NCBI GenBank assembly: GCA_024362935.1
Contig: JANCRA010000033.1
Coordinates: forward strand, 8,467,714 to 8,531,713
Origin: Setophaga petechia
Taxonomy: Eukaryota > Chordata > Aves > Passeriformes > Parulidae
Length of the DNA: 64,000 nt
Direction of reading: 5' to 3'
Part shown: one piece after another, positions 23,848-34,960 of the stretch
How the letters are laid out: each line of letters begins with the position of its first letter
Position numbering within the stretch: the first letter of the stretch is position 1
Made by a program: the position numbers and the translations under genes
Notes under the pieces: generated by a model
Seen by the model: only the letters and a program-made list of their open reading frames with translations
Database searches by the model: none
Told to the model about the DNA's origin: nothing

Positions 23848-24100
23848 TTCCTTCCTTTTCCCTTCCTTCCTTTTCCCTTCCTTCCTTTTCCCTTCCTTCC
23901 TTTTCCCTTCCTTCCTTTTCCCTTCCTTCCTTTTCCCTTCCTTCCTTTTCCCTTCCTTCCTTTTCCCTTCCTTCCTTTTCCCTTCCTTCCCTTTTCCCTT
24001 CCTTCCTTTTCCCTTCCTTCCCTTTTCCCTTCCTTCCCTTTTCCCTTCCTTCCTTTTCCCTTCCTTCTCTTTTCCCCTCCTTCATTCTTCCTTTATTTAT
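23848..24100. repeat. 15-bp polypyrimidine minisatellite, about 16 copies
   Basis: TTTTCCCTTCCTTCC units repeat with a 15-bp period over about 230 bp. Later units vary with an extra C or T. The top strand is almost pure C/T, so the complementary strand is pure purine. Such tracts with mirror symmetry can adopt triplex (H-DNA) forms. The 88-codon minus-strand frame rich in Lys, Glu and Gly is an artefact. Confidence 0.95.
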
Positions 24101-25487
24101 TATTTCATAATATCCTTTATTCCTATCCTTTCTCTGTCTCAGTAGCTGACACAGTACTGACCCTCGTGGAAATCATTGGTTGTCCTTGCACGTCTGTCAA
24201 GCAGAGCACAGAGAAACTTTGGGAAATGTTTTAAGGGAGCCTCCAATGGTGCAGAAGGTCTCCAGTAGTCTGTGAAAAACAATGAAATAATCCAAACTCG
24301 TGAACCAGCTCCCTCAAACACCAGACACGTGGATGCTCTGGGATTTAACAACTCCATGGATTATGATCTCATATTTAAAAAGCCTTTTCTGGCTTTTCTC
24401 CCTAGTTGCTCACCTCCTAGTGTTTGTCATGGAAGAAAATACCTGAGAATATCTGTTTTCACAGAGACAAATCAGGTTTCTTTGAATAGCTACACCCTGG
24501 GTGCAGTTTTTTTGAGTTCCCTGAAAAATAATTCTGTGGGCATGTGGCAAAATGTAAGTTTTTCTGGCTAAGAAAAGTAGTTAAACAGAACTTTTTCATA
24601 ATATTACCTGGACAAAATATTTATGTGTTTTTTGGTTTTTTTTAAGTACAAACTTTGGCATTTCATGCAGCTCCTTTCACTAATATTCAGTTGAAGATGA
24701 AAGAGCTCCACTTGCACTTCTGTGAGGACGAGGGGAAGCTCTCAGTTTTAGAGATGATTTTTGGCAGCTCTTTGTTAAATGACCTGGAATTGCCAGTTCC
24801 TGGTGGATGGGGTGGGGCACAGCAGACCCAGAGAACAAACTGGATTCTATTCTGGGGTTTGCCACCTCCCTGCTGACCTGGGTGATTCACAGCAGCTCCC
24901 TGTGCCCTCCCCTCCTCCTCTGGAAAATGAGGATATTGACATTTACATTTCTTTATAAAGTGCTTTTAGATCTATGGATGAAAAGTGCTAAGTAAACCAA
25001 AACTCTCAATTAAATTAATTGGAGAGAAGGAGCTGGGTCAGTGTTACAGCAGGGTTCATTTATGCACCTCTAATTTCATTGGGCTCGTGTCTCCAACCCT
25101 ATTTATAGCTGGAACTGCAGCTCTCTCACCTGGAGGAATCTCTGGGGTGGATTTTATCCCTTTTCCTGCACAGACACAGGAGCTGAGGGCAGCCAGTCCT
25201 GAGTTTTCCTGGTACAAAGCTCTTGTACACCTGTGTCACCCTCAAACAAAAATTTAAAAATCCAGGGGGTAGCTCTGGCATTGCAGCAGATTTCACACTC
25301 AGAGAATAAATTAGAAAGGCAACAGAGAGAGAAGTGAATGTTGGAGCTGTGCTGGTGGGGAAGGAAAGAGTGAATGTTATTCCCTTTGTGACCTTTCAAG
25401 GTCAAAATAGATTATTGGGGTGCAAACCCACCGAAAGATGGGTTAAAATTAGATTATTGGGGTGCAAACCCGCCCAAACCCACCTAA
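24101..25487. other. Unique non-coding sequence
   Basis: Mixed AT-leaning sequence. A small imperfect duplication of GATTATTGGGGTGCAAACCC occurs at about 25409 and 25452. No other structure was recognised. Confidence 0.55.
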
Positions 25488-25725
25488 ATGATACAAAGAA
25501 TCATTTGATTCAAAGAATCATTTAGGATGGAAAAAACCCTGCAGGGCCATCCAGTCCCAGCTGTGCCCATCCCCACCCTGTCCCCAGCCCAGAGCCCTCA
25601 GTGCCACCCCAGGAATTCCTGGGACACCCCCAGGGATGGGCACTCAGCCCTCCCTGGGCAGCCCCTCCAAGCCCTGGCCACCCTTCTCACAAAGAAATCT
25701 CTTCTCCAAGTGCAGAATGAGCTGC
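25488..25725 (-). mobile_element. CR1 LINE 3'-end fragment
   Basis: On the plus strand two CAAAGAATCATTT-type tails are followed by GGATGGAAAAAACCCTGCAG and CCATCCAGTCCCAG. Further along come CCCTCAGTGCCACCCC, CAGGGATGGGCACTCAG, CCCTGGGCAGCCCCTCCAAG and CACAAAGAAATCTCTTCTCC. This is the order found in reverse-oriented avian CR1 3' ends. The copy is 5'-truncated and diverged, with no functional coding potential. Confidence 0.85.
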
Positions 25726-26477
25726 TACATCTGCCAAAAATTCCATATTTTAGCTTGTTCCTGTCCCATCTGGCTCCTCATAATTCTCCACCAAAGGCCT
25801 CCATTTGTGTGCCCGTGCTCCTGCAGGGATCAGGGATGGGGAAAATCCTCATGTTCTCATCTTTCACTGCTTATTTTAATCACCTGAAGGTTGTTGTGTT
25901 CTTCTAGGAGATTTTTTTTATTTATATATTGTTTTTGCACGTCTGACTCCACAATAGCAAGCAAACAGCTGATGCAGAGGAGCTGCTTTTGTTTGGAGAG
26001 TTTTGGGAACAGATGCAATCCGGGAGCTGAGATCCCTGCACAGCTCAGAGATCAGAAGTAATAAGAGGCCTCTGAATTATCTCTCTTCTGTTCACAAAGC
26101 TTGAACTTAATCTGCCAGGCTGCCTTAGAGCTGGAGCTGTGGAGAATAAAACCCCAAATATCAGATCTGTGTGCTCAGGGGAGTTGGTGCTTGCAGAGAG
26201 AGAGAGGAAAGTAGGGCAGGAACCTTCCACCAGGGCTGGGCAGGTGCTCTTCAGAGTGCCCAACACAGAGAAATTTTGGCTTTATATTGAAACATTTAAC
26301 TAGAAGAAGAATATTTTAAAGTAAAATATTGAAATTAAAATATTTAGCTCCAGAGCCCCTCAGTGCCAGAGGATGGGGCAGTGCCCTGCTGAGCATCCCT
26401 CACTGCCTCATGGACAAATCTGGGTCTCAAATGTGCTGCTGGTTTGTGTTGGTGATTTGTGTTGGTTTGGCCTGAGA
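25726..26477. other. Unique non-coding sequence
   Basis: Unique sequence leading up to the left arm of the large inverted repeat. No gene or array was seen. Confidence 0.55.
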
Positions 26478-26702
26478 CTGGAAGGAGTTTATGGATGTTG
26501 TGTGCCATGTACAGGCAGTGTCTGTGGTGGCAAGGAGGGAGGATGGGAGGTGAGCCAAACCACTCTGAGTCATTTCATACAATCACTATTTTACCCCTCC
26601 CATTTTCTCACATTGTCTGGTGTGTGTGTGTGTTAGCAATACCCATCCATTAACCAGGTTATGATCAGCACTTTTAATGGTAAAATTTGAATTATCCCTC
26701 CC
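26478..26702. repeat. Left arm of a large inverted repeat
   Basis: About 225 bp whose reverse complement is present at 27540-27758. Stretches matching exactly include the run from ACCCATCCATTAACCAGG to CACTTTTAATG at about 26641-26679, the run containing GCCATGTACAGGCAGTGTC near 26502-26530, and GAGTCATTTCATACAATCAC. By eye identity is close to 90%. This arm has a longer TG run (26619-26633) than its partner. No terminal transposon motifs were recognised. Confidence 0.9.
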
Positions 26703-27539
26703 TTCCCAGCTCTGAGCTTGTTCTTGCAGTGTTTTGGGTCAGAAGCTTCCTGTGCTCCCTGTGCCCTGCCCTGGAAGGGCTGGTGCTGCCATCACTGAGC
26801 ATTTATTCCATCCATCTCTGCTGGCAGACAGAGCCCATCTCAAAGGAGAACTTGAAGTGTTTACTTTTGTCTGGAGGATCCTGGTGCTGTTCTGTCAGTG
26901 CAGCATATGCTGAGATTGTCTCTGAAGTAAAGACCCGCTCAGGATTTTGTTACTTTTCTGTAGCCAAACACACACCAGCAATTCTTTACAACTGAGCTGC
27001 CACGAGGATTTCTGCTTGGAAAACAGAGTATTAATCATCTCCCAGCTCTTAGGAGGGCTGGGAACCTTTTAGATCCACCCTCTGTAGAAATCTGTGTGGC
27101 TCCTGATGCCCCCAGCAGGACTGGCACCCAGAGCCCAGCCCTGGCACAGCACAGGGATCAAAGCTTTGGGTCTGAGCTGTCACTGGGGTCAGGGGCCTCT
27201 CCTGCTCCCTGGAGCAGGGCTGGAGTCCCTGGGGCTGCAGGAGGGCTTGGGGATGGCAGGAGATGAGCAAGGAAGGCTGAGGAGAGCAAGGGATGGCAGG
27301 AGATGAGCAAGGGATGGCAGGAGATGAGCAAGGAAGGCTGAGGAGAGCACAGGAGATGCTCCTGAGCAGAGTCAGGCTCCTTAGGGCCTCCAACCTATTT
27401 AAAAAGGATCATCATTCATCAGCACCATCATCATTATCTGCTGGGCCGGGAGGAGGAGGGGAGGGATAATCAGCAGGAGATGATCAGTGCCTTATCAGCC
27501 AGATCCTTCATTTTGGTGCTTAAACTGCAGGATTCTTTC
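26703..27539. other. Spacer between the two inverted-repeat arms
   Basis: About 837 bp of mostly unique sequence. It contains the short tandem array at 27252-27350 and CATCATCATTATCTGC-type sequence near 27420. There is no open frame that could be a transposase and no recognised element, so the arms do not obviously delimit a classical transposon. Confidence 0.6.
27252..27350. repeat. Short tandem array of a GGATGGCAGGAGATGAGCAA motif
   Basis: The motif occurs at about 27252, 27292 and 27313, twice followed by GGAAGGCTGAGGAGAGCA. It is a small irregular array with 21- and 40-bp steps. Confidence 0.85.
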
Positions 27540-27758
27540 GGGAGGGATAATTCATATTTTATCATTAAAAGTGCTGATCATAACCTGGTTAATGGATGGG
27601 TGTTGCTAACACACACAAAACAGCCAACGTGAGGAAAAGGGAGAGGTAAAATCGTGATTGTATGAAATGACTCAAACTGGTTAACTCACCTCCCATCCCT
27701 CCCTGCCGTCACAGACACTGCCTGTACATGGCACACAAAATCTATAAACTCTTTCCAG
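27540..27758. repeat. Right arm of a large inverted repeat
   Basis: About 219 bp, the reverse complement of 26478-26702 at about 90% identity. It begins GGGAGGGATAATTCAT and ends CTTTCCAG. The match stops sharply at both ends. Sequence just outside this arm (27759 onward) is AT-rich and complex, so this side may be the original copy and the left arm the inverted duplicate; that direction is inference. Confidence 0.9.
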
Positions 27759-27769
27759 GAATACAAAAG

Positions 27770-28160
27770 CATTCTCTATGATGTTGATAAGAAACAGGAC
27801 AGTCACTCTCCCCTGACATATTTGTTCTTTAAAAACAAATCAATGGTGCAGGGATTTGGCACCTGAATGCAGAACAACGGCTTGATGAGGCAAAGATTGT
27901 CTTCATTAAGGACATTAATATTCATAGAGAGTAGAAAATCTGACACAAGAGAGGACTCACTAACCTTTTCTCATATTAGATTTTTACTTCTTAACACAAT
28001 TACAGTCCGGCAATGACTTAATTAATGCTGCTTTTTGTCAGACTGCTTTAAAGAGCTGTCAATTTGGTCCTGCAGAGGCTGTCAGTGAAAGAGAAAGACA
28101 GTCATCCAGGCTAAAAAGACACAGGAAGAAATTCAAACACTTAATAACATTCAAAGTGCT
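27770..28160. other. Candidate conserved non-coding block
   Basis: Complex AT-rich sequence next to the inverted repeat. It contains CTTCATTAAGGACATTAATA, GACTTAATTAATGCTGC and TTTAAAGAGCTGTCAATTTG, with homeodomain-like TAAT cores and no internal repeats. The conserved status is inferred from texture only. Confidence 0.3.
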
Positions 28161-28528
28161 ATGCAAAGTCACATATCAACCTGTATTAAGGAGAGTTTTT
28201 GTCTTCCCTCTCCTCGTAGTTATGCTAATATTTTCCAGGTGCAGTGGGGCTGCTGCCACCTCTGGTTCTGAGGCACAGGGGAGGGAGGGAGGGTCACCTG
28301 CTGCTCTCCCTGGGCCTTTTCCACACAGCTCAACAGGGAAAGATTTCATCATTGTTTGACCTGTGTGAAAATGAACGTGTGGTGCTGGAATGTGAGCTTT
28401 GCTAAGATTTTAATTATTTACTAATCTAATAAATAGATTTTATTACACTATTTTAAGTGCAATATTAGAAATATTTTTTTTAAAATCTATATTACATTAG
28501 AAGAAGATCACAATCTGCTGTTTGCAAC
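28161..28528. other. Unique non-coding sequence
   Basis: Mixed, then AT-rich (28395-28500). No feature was recognised. Confidence 0.5.
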
Positions 28529-28690
28529 TGTGGAATCACAGAATATCTCAAATTGGATGATTGAGTCCATCCCCTGCTCCCCATAGGACCACCTAAAGCT
28601 AAACTATAGCCAAGAGTGGCATGCAGATGTTGTTGCACACCTGGGTTGGATGGGGATGCCCAAACAGGCTGTGAAATCCAGCTTTGCATC
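28529..28690 (-). mobile_element. CR1 LINE 3'-end fragment
   Basis: The plus strand carries TGGAATCACAGAATATCTCA, then AATTGGATGATTGAGTCCAT and CCCCTGCTCCCCATAGGACC, matching the reverse-oriented 3' end of avian CR1 elements including the CACAGAAT tail unit. Downstream similarity fades after about 28690. The copy is truncated and non-coding. Confidence 0.8.
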
Positions 28691-30304
28691 ACTTGTGCCA
28701 TTTAATTCTGCAAGGTTCGTTGGCTCCTTTGAGTTTATTTTAGTAAGTGGTTTTAGGGAATAATGAAAAAAAAAAAGTTCTTTACATACCAGAACAATCA
28801 AAAAAATTGTCAGGTAAAGCACACACCAAGTTTGCATGTCATGTTCTAGAAGGATAATTATCTAGAAATGTAATTATAACAAGCACCTGATTTAATCAGC
28901 ACAGTTTGATCCCTGTCAGAGGTACAGGGGACCAGAGGAGGGATGGATCAAAAGACATTGCACAAAGTCTGGAGATATTTTTAATGTTGAGTTTCAAATG
29001 CTAGATAGATGCTAGTTTCCATGGTGGAAATCGTTGTAAAGTGCCTGATAATTAAATATAAATGATCCATAAAGTTTTGCATGACAATTCAAGTGGGAGC
29101 TGCAGTATCTGCCCACAGTGTGGGACTGGCTGTGCCATGAACCAAACACAGCTGAGCCTTCTCTAAATTCATCTTTTAATTCAGGCAAAAACTCTCCTGT
29201 AGGGTCAGCTCTTCATTTGACAATGCAGCACGGAAGGGAGAGGCAAGCTTTTGTAGAGATGAAAATGTGACTCAACTTTTAAACTATTTACCTTATAAGC
29301 TGCTTATGAGGCACAGGCTTTCCTCTGAAAGGCTCATGTGCCAAAGCCTTGTCTTATCCCAGAGAACACAGACAATTGCCCCAGAGCTCCCCTGTTTGGA
29401 ATATTTCACTGGATGTGTGTGTGGAAATGGGGCCACACCTACAAGAAATCTGTCTCCATCCCAAATGAATCAGGCAAACATGGAGAGAGCCTGAGAGCTG
29501 GATGTTATGAGGATGTGTTTCCCTCCCTGGGGAAATGTTATTTGCTTTGCAGAGTGGAGTCCTGGAAGATTTGGACAGAACTGAGTTATGCAGTCTCAAT
29601 ATGATTGAAGAACTATCTTGTTGACAAGTGCAGAATTATAGATTGGAATCCATTAGCTAAAAGGGCCCACAAACATTTGAATAATGGCACTCACATTTTT
29701 TCCATTGGTCTATCAAACAAAGAATCCAATAAAAAAAAGGATCTTAGAGTCTTGGAGGTGCAACTTAAAGGGACTGAATTAAATTTCCTTGCATTATAGA
29801 CAAGAAAGGTGTTTTGGTTTTAATCTCCTATTAGAAAGGGGAGGTTTGGTCTGTGCTTCCACTCTTAGGGCTGTGTATTCTTGGCAGCTGAAAAAAAATG
29901 TGAGTATTTTGTCATAAATATAAATGTCTTCTGCTGAAATCCAAGAGGAAAGCCACCCAAGAGATCTGGTACCTGAGGCAGAGCTGAGAGGACCAGGGAG
30001 CAGGGATTCAGCATCCCCTCCCTGTGCCCTGGAATTCCTGCTCACACCTGCACTGCTTCACCTGCTCCCATCAATCCCAAAGCTGCTTTATCCCAAATCC
30101 CAAAACTTTATCCCAGCTGCTTTACCCCAGAGACATCCCAGAGCTGTGAGAGTCAGGGTGCTCTGGTGGGCTCCAGAGGGGACCTTCACAGAGTTAATGA
30201 GTGTGTAATTAGCAACTCCCTCCCAGAGGAGGGGATTTATTCCACCACAAATTCCCTGAGCTGGGGGGATCATCCTGGGGAACAGAGCCCCAGAAATCCC
30301 AACC
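28691..30304. other. Unique non-coding sequence
   Basis: AT-rich unique sequence to about 29930, with moderately complex stretches near 29600-29800, then mixed. Frames of 60-90 codons exist at 29267-29799 without recognisable domains. No gene was called. Confidence 0.5.
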
Positions 30305-30885
30305 TGAGCATCCCTGGGCAGTGTGAGAGCTCCTGGGGCAGGGTCTGAGCGTCCCTGGGGCAGGGTCTGAGCATCCCTGGGGCAGGGTCTGAGCATCCCT
30401 GGGCAGTCTCTGAGCATCCCTGGGGCAGGGTCTGAGCGTCCCTGGGCAGTCTCTGAGCATCCCTGGGGCAGGGTCTGAGCATCCCTGGGCAGTCTCTGAG
30501 CATCCCTGGGGCAGGGTCTGAGCATCCCTGGGGCAGGGTCTGAGCATCCCTGGGGCAGGGTCTGAGCATCCCTGGGGAAGGGTCTGAGCATCCCTGGGGC
30601 AGGGTCTGAGCATCCCTGGGCAGGGTCTGAGCATCCCTGGGCAGGGTCTGAGCATCCCTGGGGCAGGGTCTGAGCATCCCTGGGCAGTGTGAGAGCTCCT
30701 GGAGCAGGGTCTGAGCATCCCTGGAGCAGGGTCTGAGATCTCCTGGGGCAGGGTCTGAGCATCCCTGGAGCAGGGTCTGAGCATCCCTGGGGCAGGGTCT
30801 GAGCATCCCTGGGCAGTGTGAGAGCTCCTGGGGCAGTGTCTGAGATCTCCTGGGCAGTGTCTGAGATCTCCTGGTGCAATGTGAA
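30305..30885. repeat. 22-bp minisatellite, about 25 copies
   Basis: TGAGCATCCCTGGGGCAGGG followed by TC repeats with a period close to 22 bp. Variants include one-base-shorter GGGCAG units, CGTCCC units and GTGTGAGAGCTCC units at both ends and near 30688. Minus-strand frames of 191, 315 and 320 codons run through the array in different phases and are artefacts. Confidence 0.96.
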
Positions 30886-32094
30886 AGCTCCTGGGGCTCT
30901 GGCAGCCTCAGGACTGTGCCCATCCCCTGGGGCAGTGCCCAGCACCCTCTGGGGGAAGACCCTTTCCCAAAATCCACCAAAATCCACCAAAATCCTCCCT
31001 GGCCCAGCTCCAGCCCTGCACCAGCAGAGCAGCAACCAGAGCTGCCCTCACCAGGAAGCTGCAGACAGTGATGAGCTCTCCTCAGTCTCCTAAATTCCCC
31101 CAGAGCTTTATAACCTCCTCCTGTAGATGCCCCATCAATATTTCTAAAATTTAAAACCGAGAAGTTTGGGAATGGGAGGGCAGCTCCAGCTCCAGCCCAT
31201 CCCATTCCACACAGATGGGAGCTGCTCCTCACCCAGCAGAGCTGCAGGCAGCGGGGAGGAACAAATCTTGTTGGTTTTTTTGAGTCTCTTTCCTCTTCTT
31301 TTGAGTTCTTCTCCTCATCTTGCAGATCTTTTGTGGGTGAGCCAAATGTAATCAGGTTTGGCTCACTTGGAGGAATTAGGATGACTGCAAAGTATGCCAG
31401 ATTTCAAAACAATTTCTAACAGTTTCTGTGATACTGTGTAAGCAACTGAAAATTGACATGTTGTGTTGTGCCCAAGTCAGCCAACTGCTGTCACTGAATA
31501 ATTAGATTCTCTAGGAGAAGAGAAAGGGGTTGGGGTTTTTTTCTGAACAGAATTATTAGAGAATAATGTAGTAGCTATTTTATATAGGGATAGACTCAAA
31601 TTATTCTGCTCTTACAAGCAAGTTTTTATAAATAGTTTGCATCTGGGTCCCAAAAGTGTCTTTCCTGTATTTTTACATATAAAAGTATAAATAAGTTGTT
31701 TGGGCATTTTTATGCCAGTATGTGTGGTGCTTGCACATGGAGAAGTCATCGTTGCAGATGGTTTAATATTGTTTTTCCTAATAGGAATTAATTATTCTCT
31801 TTAATTCTTTTTATTTCATATGGCACATCAATTCCACAAATTGAGTTCTAATATCAGACATAGGTCATGATCTAATTATAGCTGGATCTGCCAGGGAGTT
31901 ATGATATTTGTGGGATAGATTTAGTGCCTGATTCCCCAGGAACTTCTGCCTCTGCCAAGTTCTGCTGTTCCCCCCTGAGCTGGGGAGAGCTGAACGGAGC
32001 TGTGCTGCTCTGCTGGCCTTGGTGGGAGCATTCCCTGCTGGAATAATAACACAGGAGAGACAGGGCAGGAATCCTGGCCTGGAGAAACACTCCC
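30886..32094. other. Unique non-coding sequence
   Basis: GC-richer to about 31260, then AT-rich. A triplet of AAAATCCACC-type words lies near 30968-30998. No gene or mobile element was supported. Confidence 0.5.
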
Positions 32095-32810
32095 AGTCCA
32101 TTCCCAACTCTCTAGAGATGCTGATCCTCTCCCAGTCCCAACCTCTGGAGATGCTGATCCTCTCCCAGTCCATTCCCAGCCTCTAGAGATGCTGATCCAG
32201 TCCCATTTGCTGATCCACTCCCAGTCCATTCCCACCCCTCTGGAGATGCTGATCCAGTCCCAGTCCCATTTGCTGATCCACTCCCAGCCCATTCCCACCC
32301 CTCTGGAGATGCTGATCCTTTCCCAGTCCTATTCCCAACCTCTAGAAATGCTGATCCACTCCCAGTCCCATTCCCAAACCTCAGGAGATGTTGATCCTCT
32401 CCCATTCCCAGCTCTCTAGAGATGCTGATCCACTCCCAGTCCATTCTAAACCCTCTAGAGATGCTGATCCAGTCCCATTCCCACCCCTCTGGAGATGCTC
32501 ATCCTTTCCCATTTCCATTCCCAACTCCCTGGAGATGCTGATCCACTCCCAGTCCTATTCCTACCCCTCTGGAGATGCTGATCTATTCCCACTCCCATTC
32601 CCAACCCCTGGAGATGCTGATCCCAGTCCATTCCCACCCCTCTGGAGATGCTGATCCTTTCCCAGTCCTTTTCCCACCCCTCTGGAGATGCTGATCCACT
32701 CCCAGCACATTCCCACCCCTCTAGAGATGCTGAGCTATTCCCACTCCCATTCCCAACCTCTAGAGATGCTGATCCCAGTCCCATTCCCAACCCCTGGAGA
32801 TGCTGATCCT
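32095..32810. repeat. Minisatellite with units of about 37-40 bp, roughly 19 copies
   Basis: GAGATGCTGATCC followed by CTCCCAGTCCCATTCCCAAC or variants recurs through about 715 bp. Units vary in length because the CCAGTCC/CATTCC segment is itself expandable. All units retain GAGATG. Frames of about 110-125 codons on minus and 88 on plus are artefacts. Confidence 0.95.
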
Positions 32811-34019
32811 GTCTGGAGGGAGATCTGGAGCAGGTCCTGGTGGGATTCTGCTCCTTTGCATTCTGCTCCTTTGGTTTGGGAGGGGGCTGCAGACTCAGTT
32901 AAATGCTGATATTGCAGCAACTGCAATGAAATGAATAAGTGAAAATACAGGGATTTTTTTTTTCCCTTTGCTGATATTTTCTAAGCTGTCTTGTTGGTTG
33001 TTTTGGTGATTCTAACAAAAAGCAGCACAACTTTAAAACTGTTATTTTATTTTTATCTTAGTCTGAGCCTTATGTGATAGCACCTTCTCATGTACCCTTT
33101 AACTGAATGGCCTTTTCTAATTAATTGTTTGAGCTTTCTTTTCATAAGGGCCCAGAGTAATTCCTAAAGCAATAGAAACTCTAATTTTGCCAATATTTTT
33201 AACAACAACAAAGCCCAGTGCAAAAACTTACATGGTAGCAATTAATGGAAAATATTTTTATTAGAGAGGTGTTTTTTCTGTTGGTCTAACTCTTGACAGA
33301 GACTCCTCAGGCTGTAAATATTGCAGAAGGTGATAGTAGGGATAAATATTATGTAGTTTTGGAACTTCTACTCCTTTTTCTCCCATTGAATGCAGCTGCA
33401 AAATTCAGTTAATGGCACTGGAGAGGCTGGAGATGGGACTCTCATTTCTCCCCTGAAAATCGTCCCCTTTATTTCCTTAGATCCAGCTGTAAAATTCTTT
33501 GCTGGCACTCTTACAAGTGAGAGATAAATAATAAACAGTTTCTCCCAGGGCATCCAAAGCTCCATATATAAATCTGTATTAAATCCAAGGTTAATGATGG
33601 CTTTTCTGCTTTATTGACAGTGGGGAGCACTTCTTGAAGCAACTCCTAAGTGGTGAAGTCTCTTTTCAGAGGCTCTTTAGCAAAATGAGACTTTAAGTTT
33701 TGACCACCTTATTCTGCCACACGTAAAAGAGAGGGAAAAAAAATCAAAATTTGTTCTATTTGTCAGCTGGGGAAAGAAATATTTCTTATTTTGCCCAAAT
33801 TATTTCATATCTGTGCCATCCCTAATTTGATTTGGTCGTGCAGAGAGGAGAGCTGCTGTTCTCATTAGTACTTTGCAGTTCTCCCTTCCCTGGCTGAGGT
33901 GGAAGCAGCTTTAAATCATGAGGGAAAGGGAAAAGAGAGAAAACAAGCTTTTTGAACCCTGTAATGTAAATTTGCAGACAATTATTCATTATTAACTGCC
34001 TGAAGCATCACACCTCTCT
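32811..34019. other. Unique non-coding sequence
   Basis: AT-rich and free of tandem arrays. No exon was recognised. Confidence 0.55.
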
Positions 34020-34960
34020 CACCTTTGCTGGAATGTCTGAACATTAGGGTAAACAACACGCTGCTGTCTTATCATAATGCCGTTTGCTTCACTGCAGCAA
34101 GAACTTGTCAGAAACAGATTGTGATGTTGACTTCTCAATAGGGGAAAAAAAGGGCCTAAATTAGACTTCTATAAAAAGAATATTGCATATTTATTTCCAC
34201 AATAACGCCAAGGAAAAACGTTAGTCAAGGAGCAAGCAATTGGGTGAATAAATAAGCTTGTCTTTGTTCTCATCAATTAAGTTATTACATCAGTTGGAAA
34301 ACCAGTGAATTATAATACAGATGTTTAATGAAACACTGCTGTGCCTATAAGTCAAACTCCTATTTTGTGGTGTGATTTTGGCTGCATAGTTTTGTGTGTG
34401 TTAAACCGTATTTATTAGCTGATACCCATTATTATTTTGAGCAAGGTATAATTCAGTTGTCAGGCTCCAGCTCTGGGAAGGAGATTTAATCAGTGAGAGC
34501 CCGCTCTGCTGCTGAGCATAAAACAATGCGGGTTTCATGAAGCAATCACACCAGTGTGAAAAAATGGGATTAATTAGTATTGTACAAGAACAGGCAGCAT
34601 GCTCATTAAAACCTTGTGAGCTGCCTCTTGATAAACTGCCACTTGATAGGGCCGCATTAATGTGACAAGGCAAAGACTTTATTTCCAAATCCTTTCTGAT
34701 TATATCTCACTTTTAAGTTACCTGAATTGACTCTCCAAGGCTTTTGGAACACAAAGATCAAAATTGCAGCGAGAGATCCCCAAGACACCTGGACAAAGGA
34801 GCCGCGCTCAGATGGGGAGGCTTCAAAAGACAACTTCATTTTTGAACTCCCATTCAAACACAAATCAATAGCTGTACAGCCAGGCGGCTCCAAAGGTGGG
34901 AAATTTGCATTTACACTCAGCAGGTTGGGCTGGAACTTATTTGGTGATTAGCAGCTGCCT
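34020..34960. other. Candidate conserved non-coding block
   Basis: The longest repeat-free, high-complexity AT-rich stretch with vertebrate enhancer-like texture. Examples are CATCAATTAAGTTATTACAT, GGGATTAATTAGTATTGTAC, GCGGGTTTCATGAAGCAATC and GGGCCGCATTAATGTGACAA. Many TAAT/ATTA cores are present and long simple runs are absent. Short frames (78 and 74 codons at 34657-34951) overlap on opposite strands and are not convincing exons. Enhancer function is inference. Confidence 0.35.

Noticed and set aside
26703..27539. Possibility that the inverted repeat encloses a transposase gene
   Set aside because: The spacer has no long open frame and no transposase motifs. The longest frames (about 100 codons) are unremarkable.
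29605..29799. 64-codon plus-strand frame rich in Asn and Lys
   Set aside because: Length is within chance expectation for AT-rich DNA and no family was recognised.
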